NCBI RefSeq assembly: GCF_018687785.1
Contig: NZ_LTBL01000001.1
Span: 2,099,780 to 2,163,779 of the forward strand
Length of the DNA stretch: 64,000 nucleotides
Direction: 5' to 3'
Source: Methanovulcanius yangii
GTDB lineage: Archaea > Halobacteriota > Methanomicrobia > Methanomicrobiales > Methanomicrobiaceae
How positions within the stretch are numbered: the stretch's first letter is position 1; each line of letters opens with the position of its first letter. A program made the translations under genes and the position numbers. The notes under the pieces are model-generated. The model worked only from the letters and a program-made list of their open reading frames with translations, made no database searches and was not told the origin of the DNA. Shown here one piece after another: positions 1-10,300 of the stretch.

Positions 1-1
1 A

Positions 2-1570
2 AAAGCGGATGAGACTGCGATAAACGTACGTCGTCAGGAAATCTATCGGCAATGCAGGGAGAAGGCATACTTTCCCACCGGTTTTTTCACCCTCACTGTC
101 CCGACGGGGGGCGGCAAGACGCTCTCCTCGATGGCATTTGCTCTCTCTCATCTGGAGCGGCACGATCTGAAGAGAATATTCTATGTGATACCTTACACGA
201 GCATCATCGAACAAAACGCGGAAGTGTTCAGGAAGATCTTCGGGGCTGAGAATGTCCTCGAGCATCACAGCAATTTCGATCCAACGGGCGACCGGGCGGA
301 CAAGGATCCGATTCCCGAAACCGTTGCGGAAACGCTTAGTCTCTCATCGGAAAACTGGGACATCCCGATTACCGTGACGACGAATGTCCAGTTTTTCGAG
401 TCTCTCTTTTCGCACAAGCCTTCCCGCTGCCGCAAACTGCACAACCTCGCCAAGAGCGTGATCATTTTGGATGAGGCGCAGATGCTCCCGACCGGATACC
501 TGAAGCCGTGCCTTGCAGCCCTGACCGAGCTGGTGGTAAACTACGGGGCGACGGTGGTCATCTGTACTGCGACCCAGCCGAAACTTGCTGATCTTCTGGA
601 TGAGAACATCCGTCCTGTCGAGATCATGGACTCTCCTGATTCGCTCTATGAGGAGTTCAGACGAGTGTCGGTGAAGAGCGTCGGTTTGCTTGATGATGAT
701 GACCTTTCTGCCAGGCTGATGGAGCAGAAGCAGGTTCTCTGCATCGTGAACACCCGCAGGCATGCTCAGGAGCTGTTCGACCGGATATCGGGGAGCGGGA
801 ACTGCTATCATCTGAGCGCACGGATGTGCCCGGTGCATCGCCGAAAGCAACTCGATGCAATCAGACAATCGCTTTTGGCAGGACTGGACTGCAGGGTGGT
901 ATCGACGCAGCTCATTGAGGCGGGAGTTGATATCGACTTTCCCGTGGTGTACCGGGCAATGACCGGGGCTGATTCGATATGTCAGGCGGCCGGACGATGT
1001 AACCGGGAAGGGAAACGAGAAATGGGGGAGGTATTCGTCTTTCAATCGTCCGAATCTTATGGAAAGGCGACTCCCTGGCAGAGGAGGGTGGCTGAGATCG
1101 GGGAGATGGTCTGCCGGGACTTTGAAGATCCGATGGCCCTGCCCGCCATTGGGGAATATTTCAGGAAGCTCTATTTTTACGAGGGTTCTGAGCTTGACAA
1201 GAAGAGGATTCTTCCCATGATTGAAGAGTTGGGTAGGAAAATGGAATTTCCATTTGAGGATGTCGGGACCTCGTTTTCGTTTATCGAGGATAATACGCGG
1301 GACGTAGTCATCCTCTATGATGCACAGGCACGGGACATCATCGAGCGGGTTCGTCGCGAAGGTTTTCCCGGAAGATTTGCCCGGAGACTTCAAGGATATT
1401 CGGTCAATGTCTATCCGAATGAGTTCAGGGAGATGGAGCGGGAAGGGGCGGTGGAACTGATCGCTGAGAAGTACTACGTGCTGAAGAATTGCATGGAATC
1501 GTATTCTGAGTCAGTTGGATTATTGAACAAAAAATATAACGATGCTGAAAATTTATTATTGATTATCTAG
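2..1570 (+). CDS. cas3: CRISPR-associated helicase Cas3, type I-C (5' partial)
   Basis: The reading frame is open from base 2 with no stop, so the gene begins upstream of the window and the first in-frame ATG at 131 is internal. Cas3 is the nuclease-helicase recruited by Cascade to unwind and degrade target DNA. The visible 522 residues are the superfamily 2 helicase part. Walker A (PTGGGKT) is at about nt 105-122, the Walker B box reads DEAQ at about nt 470, a CTATQP motif III follows, and the arginine-finger motif VI (QAAGRCNREG) is at about nt 982. The N-terminal HD nuclease domain must lie off the window and cannot be checked. The stop is four bases before the cas5c frame, so the genes are probably co-transcribed. 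Confidence 0.95.
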   Translation, partial: KADETAINVRRQEIYRQCREKAYFPTGFFTLTVPTGGGKTLSSMAFALSHLERHDLKRIFYVIPYTSIIEQNAEVFRKIFGAENVLEHHSNFDPTGDRADKDPIPETVAETLSLSSENWDIPITVTTNVQFFESLFSHKPSRCRKLHNLAKSVIILDEAQMLPTGYLKPCLAALTELVVNYGATVVICTATQPKLADLLDENIRPVEIMDSPDSLYEEFRRVSVKSVGLLDDDDLSARLMEQKQVLCIVNTRRHAQELFDRISGSGNCYHLSARMCPVHRRKQLDAIRQSLLAGLDCRVVSTQLIEAGVDIDFPVVYRAMTGADSICQAAGRCNREGKREMGEVFVFQSSESYGKATPWQRRVAEIGEMVCRDFEDPMALPAIGEYFRKLYFYEGSELDKKRILPMIEELGRKMEFPFEDVGTSFSFIEDNTRDVVILYDAQARDIIERVRREGFPGRFARRLQGYSVNVYPNEFREMEREGAVELIAEKYYVLKNCMESYSESVGLLNKKYNDAENLLLII

Positions 1571-1574
1571 GGAG

Positions 1575-2255
1575 GTGATTGCCATAGGTTTTGGAATTAG
1601 ATTGAAAGTATGGGGGGACTATGCCTGCTTTACCCGGCCCGAGATGAAGGTCGAGCGGGTCAGCTATGACGTCATGACCCCGTCGGCTGCACGGGGCATT
1701 CTTGAAGCGATATACTGGAAACCTGCCATTTCATGGAAAATTGACCGGATACATGTCCTGAATCCGATAAAATTTGATAATATCCGGAGAAACGAAGTCA
1801 ACAGCAAAATTCCCGCTTCAAATGTTAAGAGCGCGCTCAAAGGCGGGGAAGTGTCACTGCACCTTGACCCGAATGATGACCGGGTGCAGCGCGCATCCCT
1901 TGTCCTCCGCGATGTGTGCTACTGCATTGAGGCGCACTTTGAGATGACAAAGGAGGCGGGTCCCGACGACACTCCGGAGAAGCACTACAATGTCGCCCTT
2001 CGCCGAATGAGGAAGGGGCAATGTTTCCACCACCCGTATTTTGGCTGCCGGGAATTTCCGGTGAACTTCGAGTTTGTCGAGGGAGAGATTCCGGGGTCGT
2101 ACTATACCGGGAAAAACGGCGGGGAGAAGGATCTCGGCTTCATGCTCTATGACATTGATTTTGCGGATGACATGAAGGCCATATTCTTCCGGGCGAATAT
2201 GGTTGACGGTGTCATCGATTTGGAGAGGTGTCTGGCATATGGAGGTGTCTCTTGA
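1575..2255 (+). CDS. cas5c: Cascade subunit Cas5c (Cas5d family), pre-crRNA endonuclease of type I-C
   Basis: In type I-C systems, which lack Cas6, Cas5c cleaves the pre-crRNA at the base of the repeat hairpin and stays bound to the 5' handle. The N-terminal region with VWGDYACFTRPEMK and SYDVMTPSAARG is typical of the Cas5d/c subfamily, and the length (226 aa) is normal. The start is uncertain. The GTG at 1575 lies inside a strong Shine-Dalgarno sequence (GGAGGTGAT, 1571-1579), and the codon best placed after that site is ATA at 1584, which would give a protein starting just before GFGIRLKVW. No ATG is available. The 3' end overlaps the likely cas8c start. Confidence 0.93.
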   Translation: MIAIGFGIRLKVWGDYACFTRPEMKVERVSYDVMTPSAARGILEAIYWKPAISWKIDRIHVLNPIKFDNIRRNEVNSKIPASNVKSALKGGEVSLHLDPNDDRVQRASLVLRDVCYCIEAHFEMTKEAGPDDTPEKHYNVALRRMRKGQCFHHPYFGCREFPVNFEFVEGEIPGSYYTGKNGGEKDLGFMLYDIDFADDMKAIFFRANMVDGVIDLERCLAYGGVS

Positions 2256-4147
2256 TCATTCAGTCCTTGTGCCGGTACTACGACATTCTCAAGGACGATC
2301 CCGCCGTTGAAATATCAGAATACGGTTCCAGCAATGCAAAAGTCTCTTTTGTTTTTGTTCTTTCACCGGAAGGTGAATTGAACAATATCGTTGCCCTCGG
2401 AAGCGATGATGCCAGATTACGCTTCCAGCTGATGGATGTCCCGATGCAGGAGAGCCGCTCGGGGAAAAACCCTCCACCATATTTCCTCTGTGACAATGCG
2501 AAGTATGTTCTCGGCGTTGAATGGCTGAAAAAGGCCGATTTCCAGAAGAAATATCCATCCGCGGCGAATGGTGAAAACCCCTCCGGCTGTACTGTGCTGG
2601 AAGAGAATGAGAAAGGAACACTTCTTGTACATGGGCCTTCCGAAGACCGCTTTCAGGCATTCAAAGGACTTCATCACGAGATTCTTGATGGCACAAATAT
2701 CCCTGCGGTCGCATCCCTGCTCACGTTTCTGGATGCATGGAATCCTGAAACAGCCCTGGATCATCCAAAAATTCAGGATTACAAGGATGACATTTTCACC
2801 GGAGGAAATGTGATCTTTGAATGTGAAGGGGCTTATCTACATAAAATACCTGCCATACGGGCTCTCTGGGAAAGTCATTATGCACGAGAATCTGCCAAAG
2901 ATGAACAGATATCCCAATGCCTGGTGACTGGAAACGCTGAGCCGGTGGCCCGGTTGCATCAGAAGATCAAAGGGGTCACCGGTGCCCAGAGTTCCGGGGC
3001 AAGTCTTGTCAGCTTCAACGCGGATGCGTTCGAGTCCTATGGGAAGGGGCAGAGTTACAATTCCCCGGTCGGAACCCTCTCGATGTTCAAGTACACCACG
3101 ACCCTGAACCATATGCTTGCTTCAGAGAGGAACCGGATTCGCATTGGAGATTCTACTGTGGTTTACTGGGCTGAAACGAGCAATTCATCCTGTGAGGACC
3201 TTGCAGGATTCTTTTTCAATCCTCCGAAGGGGAAGGAGAATGAAAACGGCATCACGGAAGGGGAAGATGATTCCCGCATCCGGGATGCGAAAACCATCCG
3301 ACAGATGGGAGATATCCTCAACAAGGTCCGGAGAGGAAGGCATCTGAACCGTGACGATCTCGGCACGGATGCTGATACGAAATTCTTCATTCTGGGCCTT
3401 GCACCGAACAATGCGAGACTAGCCGTGCGGTTCTGGTATGTCGATATCTTTGGAGAGTTCATCGAAAAGATTGCACGGCATTATCTCGATATGGAGATTA
3501 TCCGGGACGATTTCGGATCGCCATTCGTCACACCTTATCAATTACTGAAAGAGACGAGTCCGAAAAGTGCGGATCGCAAGGAAGCATCGCCTATCCTCGG
3601 CGGGCTCCTGATGCGGTCAATTCTGAACGGAACGGGCTATCCGGTGCAGATGTACAGTGCGATTCTAAGTCGTGTGAAAGTTGAGCGGTCGATTAATTAT
3701 GCACGGGCCGGATTCATCAAGGCTTACCTGCTGAGGCAGAGCAGATCCGGCTCATCACCCCTGAAGGAGGAACTGATTTCCGTGAAATTGAATGAAGAAA
3801 ACCCTGATGTGCCCTACCGTCTGGGAAGGCTCTTTGCCGTCCTCGAGAAGGTGCAGAGCGAGACGAACAAGAATATGGGCAGCACGATCACCAGCAAATA
3901 TTTCAGCAGTGCGTCGACGACACCCGCCGTGGTATATCCGGTTCTCCTGAAACTGGCACAGCACCATATTGCAAAGTCTGACTGGGGATTTAAAACGACC
4001 CAGTCGATCGAGGAGATCCTTTCGGGAGTTGATGCGTTTCCCGAATATCTGACGCTGGAAGAGCAGGGGATGTTCATGCTTGGCTATTACCACCAGCGCA
4101 AGGCCAACTACAGTAAGAAGAACGAAAAAGCAGTCGAGGAGGAGTAA
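2252..4147 (+). CDS. cas8c: Cascade large subunit Cas8c (Csd1)
   Basis: Large subunit of the type I-C effector, which recognises the PAM and holds the target duplex. The best start is TTG at 2252: it follows GGAGGTG (2241-2247) by four bases and overlaps the cas5c stop (TTGA), a normal translational-coupling arrangement. An ATG at 2228 in the same frame has no ribosome-binding site and would extend deep into cas5c. From TTG the protein has 631 residues, within the usual Csd1 range. The assignment rests on the SLCRYYDIL opening, the position between cas5c and cas7c, and Csd1-like segments such as FILGLAPNNARLAVRFW. Cas7c follows after two bases. Confidence 0.93.
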   Translation: MIIQSLCRYYDILKDDPAVEISEYGSSNAKVSFVFVLSPEGELNNIVALGSDDARLRFQLMDVPMQESRSGKNPPPYFLCDNAKYVLGVEWLKKADFQKKYPSAANGENPSGCTVLEENEKGTLLVHGPSEDRFQAFKGLHHEILDGTNIPAVASLLTFLDAWNPETALDHPKIQDYKDDIFTGGNVIFECEGAYLHKIPAIRALWESHYARESAKDEQISQCLVTGNAEPVARLHQKIKGVTGAQSSGASLVSFNADAFESYGKGQSYNSPVGTLSMFKYTTTLNHMLASERNRIRIGDSTVVYWAETSNSSCEDLAGFFFNPPKGKENENGITEGEDDSRIRDAKTIRQMGDILNKVRRGRHLNRDDLGTDADTKFFILGLAPNNARLAVRFWYVDIFGEFIEKIARHYLDMEIIRDDFGSPFVTPYQLLKETSPKSADRKEASPILGGLLMRSILNGTGYPVQMYSAILSRVKVERSINYARAGFIKAYLLRQSRSGSSPLKEELISVKLNEENPDVPYRLGRLFAVLEKVQSETNKNMGSTITSKYFSSASTTPAVVYPVLLKLAQHHIAKSDWGFKTTQSIEEILSGVDAFPEYLTLEEQGMFMLGYYHQRKANYSKKNEKAVEEE

Positions 4148-4149
4148 AA

Positions 4150-5001
4150 ATGAGTGAAATTATCAAAAACCGGTATGAATTTGTCTTGTTGTTCGATGTC
4201 GAGAACGGAAATCCGAACGGTGACCCGGATATGGGGAACATGCCGCGGGTGGACCCCCAGACCGGGCATGGCATCGTAACCGATGTCTGCCTGAAACGCA
4301 AGGTGCGTGACTATGTCGACCTGGTGAAAAACGAAGAGGCGGGTTACGACATCTATGTGAAGTCGGGCGCTGTTCTCAATGACCAGCACAAGAAGGCGTA
4401 TGATTATCTCGGCATTGAACCCTCCAAGAAGAAACCCAAGGACGATGAACTGACAAAATTCATGTGCCGGAATTTCTTTGATATCCGGGCCTTTGGTGCG
4501 GTAATGGCGACGGAGGTGAACTGCGGACAGGTACGGGGCCCCGTTCAGATCAATTTTGCCCGAAGCCAGGATCCCATCTACCAGCAGGAGATCACCGTCA
4601 CCCGCCTTGCGGTGGCAAATGAAAAGGATGCCGAAAAAGGCCAGACGATGGGGAAGAAACAGGTGATCCCGTATGCACTGTACCGGGCAGAGGGGTATGT
4701 CTCCCCCCATCTTGCAAAGAAGACGACCGGGCTTTCCGAGGAGGACCTGGACCTCTTCTGGGAGAGCCTCGTCAATATGTTCGAGCATGACCATTCCGCG
4801 GCACGCGGGAAGATGTCTGCGAGAAAACTGATCGTCTTCAAACATGACAACGAACTCGGCCGCTGCCAGTCGCACATCCTCTTTGACAAGGTGAACATAG
4901 AACGTCTCTCAAAGGATCTTCCTGCCCGGTCGTTCAAGGACTATAGTGTCACGATTTCTGAGGATATTCCTGAAGGCGTCGAGATGATTGAGAAGTTATG
5001 A
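4150..5001 (+). CDS. cas7c: Cascade backbone subunit Cas7c (Csd2)
   Basis: Cas7c polymerises along the crRNA spacer to form the Cascade backbone. The N-terminus carries the very conserved Csd2 block LLFDVENGNPNGDPD, followed by PRVDPQTGHGIVTDVCLKRKVRDY. Further on, RAFGAVMATEVNCGQVRGPVQ is also characteristic. The length of 283 residues is normal. A GAGGAG ribosome-binding site lies in the end of cas8c just before the ATG. The TGA stop overlaps the cas4 ATG (ATGA), consistent with coupling inside one operon. Confidence 0.96.
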   Translation: MSEIIKNRYEFVLLFDVENGNPNGDPDMGNMPRVDPQTGHGIVTDVCLKRKVRDYVDLVKNEEAGYDIYVKSGAVLNDQHKKAYDYLGIEPSKKKPKDDELTKFMCRNFFDIRAFGAVMATEVNCGQVRGPVQINFARSQDPIYQQEITVTRLAVANEKDAEKGQTMGKKQVIPYALYRAEGYVSPHLAKKTTGLSEEDLDLFWESLVNMFEHDHSAARGKMSARKLIVFKHDNELGRCQSHILFDKVNIERLSKDLPARSFKDYSVTISEDIPEGVEMIEKL

Positions 5002-5684
5002 GGCGGCGCAGATATGCCGATGACGACCTGCTAGCGTTGTCCGGCATACAGCATTTTTCATTTTGCCGCCGCCAATGGGCACTGATACATATCGAGCGGC
5101 AATGGGAGGACAACCTCCGTACTGCTGAAGGACATTTCATTCATACGAGAGTGGATGACCCGTTCTTCTTCGAAACGAGAGGCGATACTGTTGTTTCGCG
5201 TGCATTTCCCCTCGTATCTTATACGCTCGGATTTTCCGGGGTTGCTGATGTGATCGAGTACATCCGGTCTTTAGAGGGCATATCCCTTCCAGATCACGAG
5301 GGGCTCTGGAGGTTGAATCCAGTTGAGTATAAACGGGGAAAGCCGAAGATTGACGAGTGCGATGAGGTGCAGCTGTGTGCTCAGGTGATGTGCCTCGAAG
5401 AGATGTATGGCGTAACCATTACATCTGCAGATTTCTATTATCACGAGATACGCAGGCGGGTTCATCTCAGTATCACGGATGAACTGCGAAATACCGTTCG
5501 GGCACTTGCTGACGAAATGCATGATTTATTCGAGAGAGGAATCACGCCGATGGCAGATCCATCCAGAAATTGCCGCTCCTGTTCACTGGTCAATGTATGT
5601 TTTCCGAAATTGACCAAAAAGAAGCAGGCGGTTGACCGGTATATCCAGAAGCATGTGAATGACGCTGCTATTACCGATTATTGA
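4998..5684 (+). CDS. cas4: CRISPR adaptation exonuclease Cas4
   Basis: Cas4 is a RecB-family nuclease with a 4Fe-4S cluster that helps Cas1-Cas2 select and trim PAM-bearing prespacers. The 228-residue protein has the expected cysteines: one in HFSFCRRQW near the N-terminus and a C-terminal group in CRSCSLVNVCFP. The RecB-like core includes GVADVIEY and VEYKRGKPK, with catalytic acidic residues and the lysine of the motif. Its ATG overlaps the cas7c stop, so it is part of the same transcript. The order cas4-cas1-cas2 is the standard type I-C adaptation module. Confidence 0.95.
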   Translation: MRRRRYADDDLLALSGIQHFSFCRRQWALIHIERQWEDNLRTAEGHFIHTRVDDPFFFETRGDTVVSRAFPLVSYTLGFSGVADVIEYIRSLEGISLPDHEGLWRLNPVEYKRGKPKIDECDEVQLCAQVMCLEEMYGVTITSADFYYHEIRRRVHLSITDELRNTVRALADEMHDLFERGITPMADPSRNCRSCSLVNVCFPKLTKKKQAVDRYIQKHVNDAAITDY

Positions 5685-5737
5685 GGAGTTGCTGAGCATG
5701 GCTGTAGATATTATGAGAATTATTTGAGGGTGATGAT

Positions 5738-6769
5738 ATGCGAAAGCTCCTCAATACGCTGTATGTTACAACCCCCGATTCTTATCTGACACGGGAGGGA
5801 GAGAATGTTATTGTGAAGATCGATGGGAAGAACGCATTCCGCATCCCTGTCCATACCCTCGAAGGAATTGTCTGCTTTGGTTACATGGGGGCAAGTCCGC
5901 AGTTGATGCGGCTGTGCACCGATAACAATGTCGGCCTCTCTTTTCTCTCGCCATCCGGAAAATTTCTGGCACGAGTGAATGGCAGAGTCAGGGGGAATGT
6001 ACTTCTCCGGAGAACTCAGTATCGAAGAGCCGATAACCGGGAGGATTCACTGGATATTGCACGGGCGTTCATCGTCGGGAAAATTGTCAACTGCCGGACT
6101 GTCCTTGGGCGCAGCATCCGCGATCATGGTGAGAGCATCAACTGCAACAGGATTCGTGGTGCCGACGACCTTCTGATTGAGAATCTTTTGAAAATAGAAG
6201 GTTGCATGGATCCCGATACCTTAAGGGGAATTGAGGGTAACTGTGCAAAATACTATTTCGATGTTCTGGATGAACTGATCCTTCTGCAAAAAGAGGACTT
6301 CTATTTGTACCAGAGGAACAGGAGGCCACCGCTCGATAACATGAATGCCCTTCTCTCTTTCCTCTACACCCTCCTTGCCCATGACGTCGAATCTGCCCTG
6401 GAGACGGTCGGGCTTGACCCGTATGTTGGATTTTTCCATACGGACCGGCCAGGAAGGGCGAGCCTTGCCCTTGACCTGATGGAGGAACTGAGGCCATTCC
6501 TGGCCGATCGCTTAGCGCTGAATCTCGTCAATCTGAGGCAGCTCGCCGGGAAGGATTTTTACAAGAAAGAAAATGGTGCCGTGATCATGACCGATGAGGG
6601 GAGAAAGGCGGTCCTTGGAGCATGGCAGAAGAGAAAGCAGGACCAGATCACGCACCCCTATCTCAAGGAAAAGATTCCTGTGGGATTGGTTCCCTATGTT
6701 CAGGCAATGCTTCTGGCCCGCTATCTGCGAGGGGATATTGACGGATACCCGCCGTTTTTCATGAATTGA
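5738..6769 (+). CDS. cas1: CRISPR integrase Cas1, type I-C
   Basis: Cas1 catalyses spacer integration at the leader-repeat junction. The 343-residue product begins MRKLLNTLYVTTPDSYL, characteristic of the type I-C Cas1 group, and carries the active-site region AALETVGLDPYVGFFH-like (here SALETVGLDPYVGFFHTDRP) with the conserved glutamate, histidine and aspartate pattern. A ribosome-binding stretch GAGGGTGAT precedes the ATG at 5738. The 53-base gap after cas4 holds no gene. The cas2 start lies nine bases past the stop. Confidence 0.97.
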   Translation: MRKLLNTLYVTTPDSYLTREGENVIVKIDGKNAFRIPVHTLEGIVCFGYMGASPQLMRLCTDNNVGLSFLSPSGKFLARVNGRVRGNVLLRRTQYRRADNREDSLDIARAFIVGKIVNCRTVLGRSIRDHGESINCNRIRGADDLLIENLLKIEGCMDPDTLRGIEGNCAKYYFDVLDELILLQKEDFYLYQRNRRPPLDNMNALLSFLYTLLAHDVESALETVGLDPYVGFFHTDRPGRASLALDLMEELRPFLADRLALNLVNLRQLAGKDFYKKENGAVIMTDEGRKAVLGAWQKRKQDQITHPYLKEKIPVGLVPYVQAMLLARYLRGDIDGYPPFFMN

Positions 6770-6778
6770 GGGATTATT

Positions 6779-7069
6779 ATGATGGTTTTGGTTACCTACG
6801 ATGTAAATACCGAAACGGATGAAGGAAGGAAGAGGCTGAGGAAGGTTGCAAAAGTCTGCATGAACTACGGACAGCGGGTGCAGAACTCGGTCTTTGAGTG
6901 CCTGGTCGACCCTGCGCAGTTTGCAAACCTTAAACATGCGTTGTGCGAAATCATCGACGAGAAGAAGGACAGTCTTCGATTTTATTACCTGGGGAAAAAC
7001 TGGCAGAACAGGGTGGAGCACTATGGTACCAAGGAAGGGTATGACCCGGAAGGATTCCTATTGATTTGA
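6779..7069 (+). CDS. cas2: CRISPR adaptation protein Cas2
   Basis: Cas2 is the small ferredoxin-fold dimer that scaffolds Cas1 in the integration complex. The product is 96 residues, the normal size, and begins MMVLVTYDVNTE with the conserved aspartate at the end of strand one. The internal RVQNSVFECLVD and the C-terminal RFYYLGKNW are typical. The start could be either of the two adjacent ATG codons (6779 or 6782). It is the last cas gene. A long inverted repeat begins at the second base after the stop codon, before the leader. Confidence 0.96.
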   Translation: MMVLVTYDVNTETDEGRKRLRKVAKVCMNYGQRVQNSVFECLVDPAQFANLKHALCEIIDEKKDSLRFYYLGKNWQNRVEHYGTKEGYDPEGFLLI

Positions 7070-7070
7070 G

Positions 7071-7117
7071 CTCTGCGAACCTGAAGCGGCCATGAAATTG
7101 CAAGGAGGTTCGCGGAG
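7071..7117 (+). promoter_or_regulatory. Inverted repeat directly after cas2, possible RNA hairpin
   Basis: CTCTGCGAACCT (7071-7082) can pair with AGGTTCGCGGAG (7106-7117): 11 Watson-Crick pairs and one G-U pair around a 23-base loop. It starts one base after the cas2 stop codon. It has no following T run, so an intrinsic terminator is not obvious. It may bound the cas transcript, protect its 3' end, or separate cas transcription from the leader. The pairing is seen directly; any function is inferred. Confidence 0.5.
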
Positions 7118-7332
7118 AACTTCACGTTATCCATTTTAATCCTTTTGGAGAATCGTGCCTTCGAATGGGAATCGCGTAATGTTTGCCATCCCGATATTAA
7201 AAATCACACAATATTATTTATTCCAATGAATTTTTCTCCAGCCTTGGAATCTCAACAAAATATGATATATGTGCAGGGAATAAGACATTGTAATAGCCTG
7301 ATTCGGTTATCTCACGTTCCGAATAGGTTGCA
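7118..7332 (+). promoter_or_regulatory. CRISPR leader
   Basis: This stretch between cas2 and the first repeat holds no credible gene and is markedly AT-rich compared with its flanks, notably at 7193-7250 (ATATTAAAAATC, ATATTATTTATTCC). It is on the side where repeats are perfectly conserved, opposite the degenerate end, as expected for the leader where new spacers enter and pre-crRNA transcription starts. The exact promoter cannot be fixed by eye, but 7193-7220 is the best TATA candidate. Confidence 0.75.
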
Positions 7333-10300
7333 GTCACACCCCTCGCGGGTGTGTGGATTGAAATCCATTCGTCCGGGTCGATACCGCACCGGATCTGTGT
7401 CACACCCCTCGCGGGTGTGTGGATTGAAATACACAAAGACGCTGAAAGCGAACAAAAACGAGGTGTCACACCCCTCGCGGGTGTGTGGATTGAAATTCCA
7501 TTTGGGGGGCAATCTGGGCGTTTCCAGGCGTCACACCCCTCGCGGGTGTGTGGATTGAAATTCTCCGAGTGCGTCGGCGATGAGTGTCACAGGCGTCACA
7601 CCCCTCGCGGGTGTGTGGATTGAAATGATGTACCGCTCGCTCATGAGAAGCCCCCCATTTGTCACACCCCTCGCGGGTGTGTGGATTGAAATAGAGTTGC
7701 ATCCCTCTCTTCTATCGGTTTGACAGTCACACCCCTCGCGGGTGTGTGGATTGAAATATCGTCATAAACTGCTTAGCCCCGGGAACGGAGAGTCACACCC
7801 CTCGCGGGTGTGTGGATTGAAATCGTTTTGCCAGTGATAAGGAGATCCCCTGCCGGGTCACACCCCTCGCGGGTGTGTGGATTGAAATCTTGTAGTAGCC
7901 GAGGCAGTTCTGGTAGAACCTGGTCACACCCCTCGCGGGTGTGTGGATTGAAATTTTCTAGGTGGTGTTGTGTGGTATCATCCTTATAGTCACACCCCTC
8001 GCGGGTGTGTGGATTGAAATCTGCTCCTCGCTCACATGAAGGGCGGCAACGCCGTCACACCCCTCGCGGGTGTGTGGATTGAAATCATTTTACCCTCGAC
8101 GACAACCCCAACCTATCGGAGTCACACCCCTCGCGGGTGTGTGGATTGAAATGATGGAGGTGCGTGATGAAACTCCAGATCAACGGGTCACACCCCTCGC
8201 GGGTGTGTGGATTGAAATTCCACGACACCGCAGGCACGATCACCGGCTACGGTCACACCCCTCGCGGGTGTGTGGATTGAAATAACGATATCGAACCATC
8301 CGACGAACTCGCCGCCGGTCACACCCCTCGCGGGTGTGTGGATTGAAATCATAGGTACATGATTAGCCGTAGCTAGCAAAAAAATGTCACACCCCTCGCG
8401 GGTGTGTGGATTGAAATCGCCCTGAAAGGGATCACCGCCGAGATGGACAAGGTCACACCCCTCGCGGGTGTGTGGATTGAAATGTATAGGGGATGATGGC
8501 CGGCTAATTGATGAGGTGTCACACCCCTCGCGGGTGTGTGGATTGAAATATCCAGAATTAAGAGGATATACAGGAGCTTTTGCCGTCACACCCCTCGCGG
8601 GTGTGTGGATTGAAATAGGAGTATGTTGGCCAGCGCATGGACGAGCTTTACGGTCACACCCCTCGCGGGTGTGTGGATTGAAATAACCTGGGGAACAAAG
8701 GTATGTTCAAATTCCCCGTCACACCCCTCGCGGGTGTGTGGATTGAAATCATCAATGGTGAAAATTTGGCCAACGCCAACGGCGTCACACCCCTCGCGGG
8801 TGTGTGGATTGAAATCGAAACTGGCAAAGTATCTCGGACGCGACCGGACGCAGTCACACCCCTCGCGGGTGTGTGGATTGAAATACAAAAAAGCAGGGGG
8901 AGAATGTCAATGTCTGAAGTCACACCCCTCGCGGGTGTGTGGATTGAAATTAGTTATCGCCCAACATCGAGCAAGAGTAGATGGTCACACCCCTCGCGGG
9001 TGTGTGGATTGAAATACTTGACATCCTCTCCTACCACATATCTGCTAAAGTCACACCCCTCGCGGGTGTGTGGATTGAAATAATACGCCAAGGAGAACGG
9101 GAAATCCCCTGAAGAGTCACACCCCTCGCGGGTGTGTGGATTGAAATATCATGAACCCCCAGGACCGGAGAGATGGAAAAGTCACACCCCTCGCGGGTGT
9201 GTGGATTGAAATAAGAACTTCCGGCGACAGATCTGCCCGATGCTGGTCACACCCCTCGCGGGTGTGTGGATTGAAATATTATCGCTCACTCTAACACCGA
9301 GCCAGGACACAAGTCACACCCCTCGCGGGTGTGTGGATTGAAATCATGTGCTCCCGGGCGTTCTGTAATCGGCGCTCGTCACACCCCTCGCGGGTGTGTG
9401 GATTGAAATAAAGAGGAATCGACCGGCCCGTGGACCCTCGTGAACAAGTCACACCCCTCGCGGGTGTGTGGATTGAAATCTCCTGAAACGTGACCAGATC
9501 ATCAAGGAGGTGACGTCACACCCCTCGCGGGTGTGTGGATTGAAATACGTCCTTTAACCAGATCCGACACGTCCCGATTCCGTCACACCCCTCGCGGGTG
9601 TGTGGATTGAAATGCCAAACGGCGACAGGTCGGGGCGCTGGCGAAGGTCACACCCCTCGCGGGTGTGTGGATTGAAATCTCGCCGACGACTACAACCCGG
9701 GAGAGATCATCGTCACACCCCTCGCGGGTGTGTGGATTGAAATAGGGTAGTTCGTTTCAAGCTCACAAACAACAAAGTCACACCCCTCGCGGGTGTGTGG
9801 ATTGAAATTATCGTCACACCATTTTTATTATAATCAGAATCGTCACACCCCTCGCGGGTGTGTGGATTGAAATAACCGCGTGACCGTCCGCAGCACCTAC
9901 GAGGACGGTCACACCCCTCGCGGGTGTGTGGATTGAAATCCGCATGGAGGTTGACCTCTCTTGAGTCCCCAGAGTCACACCCCTCGCGGGTGTGTGGATT
10001 GAAATAGGCTCTCACGGGTGCGGATGCCAACAAAACAGGTCACACCCCTCGCGGGTGTGTGGATTGAAATCGTAGGAGCGCCTTACATATGCGTTTCCAT
10101 GAGGGTCACACCCCTCGCGGGTGTGTGGATTGAAATACGACAGTCCGGGTCCCAACACATCCATTGGGGTTGTCACACCCCTCGCGGGTGTGTGGATTGA
10201 AATATCTGTTTACGGGTCTGCTTTTCCGAGCTTAGTAGTCACACCCCTCGCGGGTGTGTGGATTGAAATTTTGTGTCCCTAATTATCTGCATGGCCATTA

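Noticed and set aside
9812-9819. GTCACACC inside a spacer, matching the start of the repeat
   Set aside because: Only eight bases match and the rest of the spacer is unrelated; chance or a protospacer coincidence is enough.
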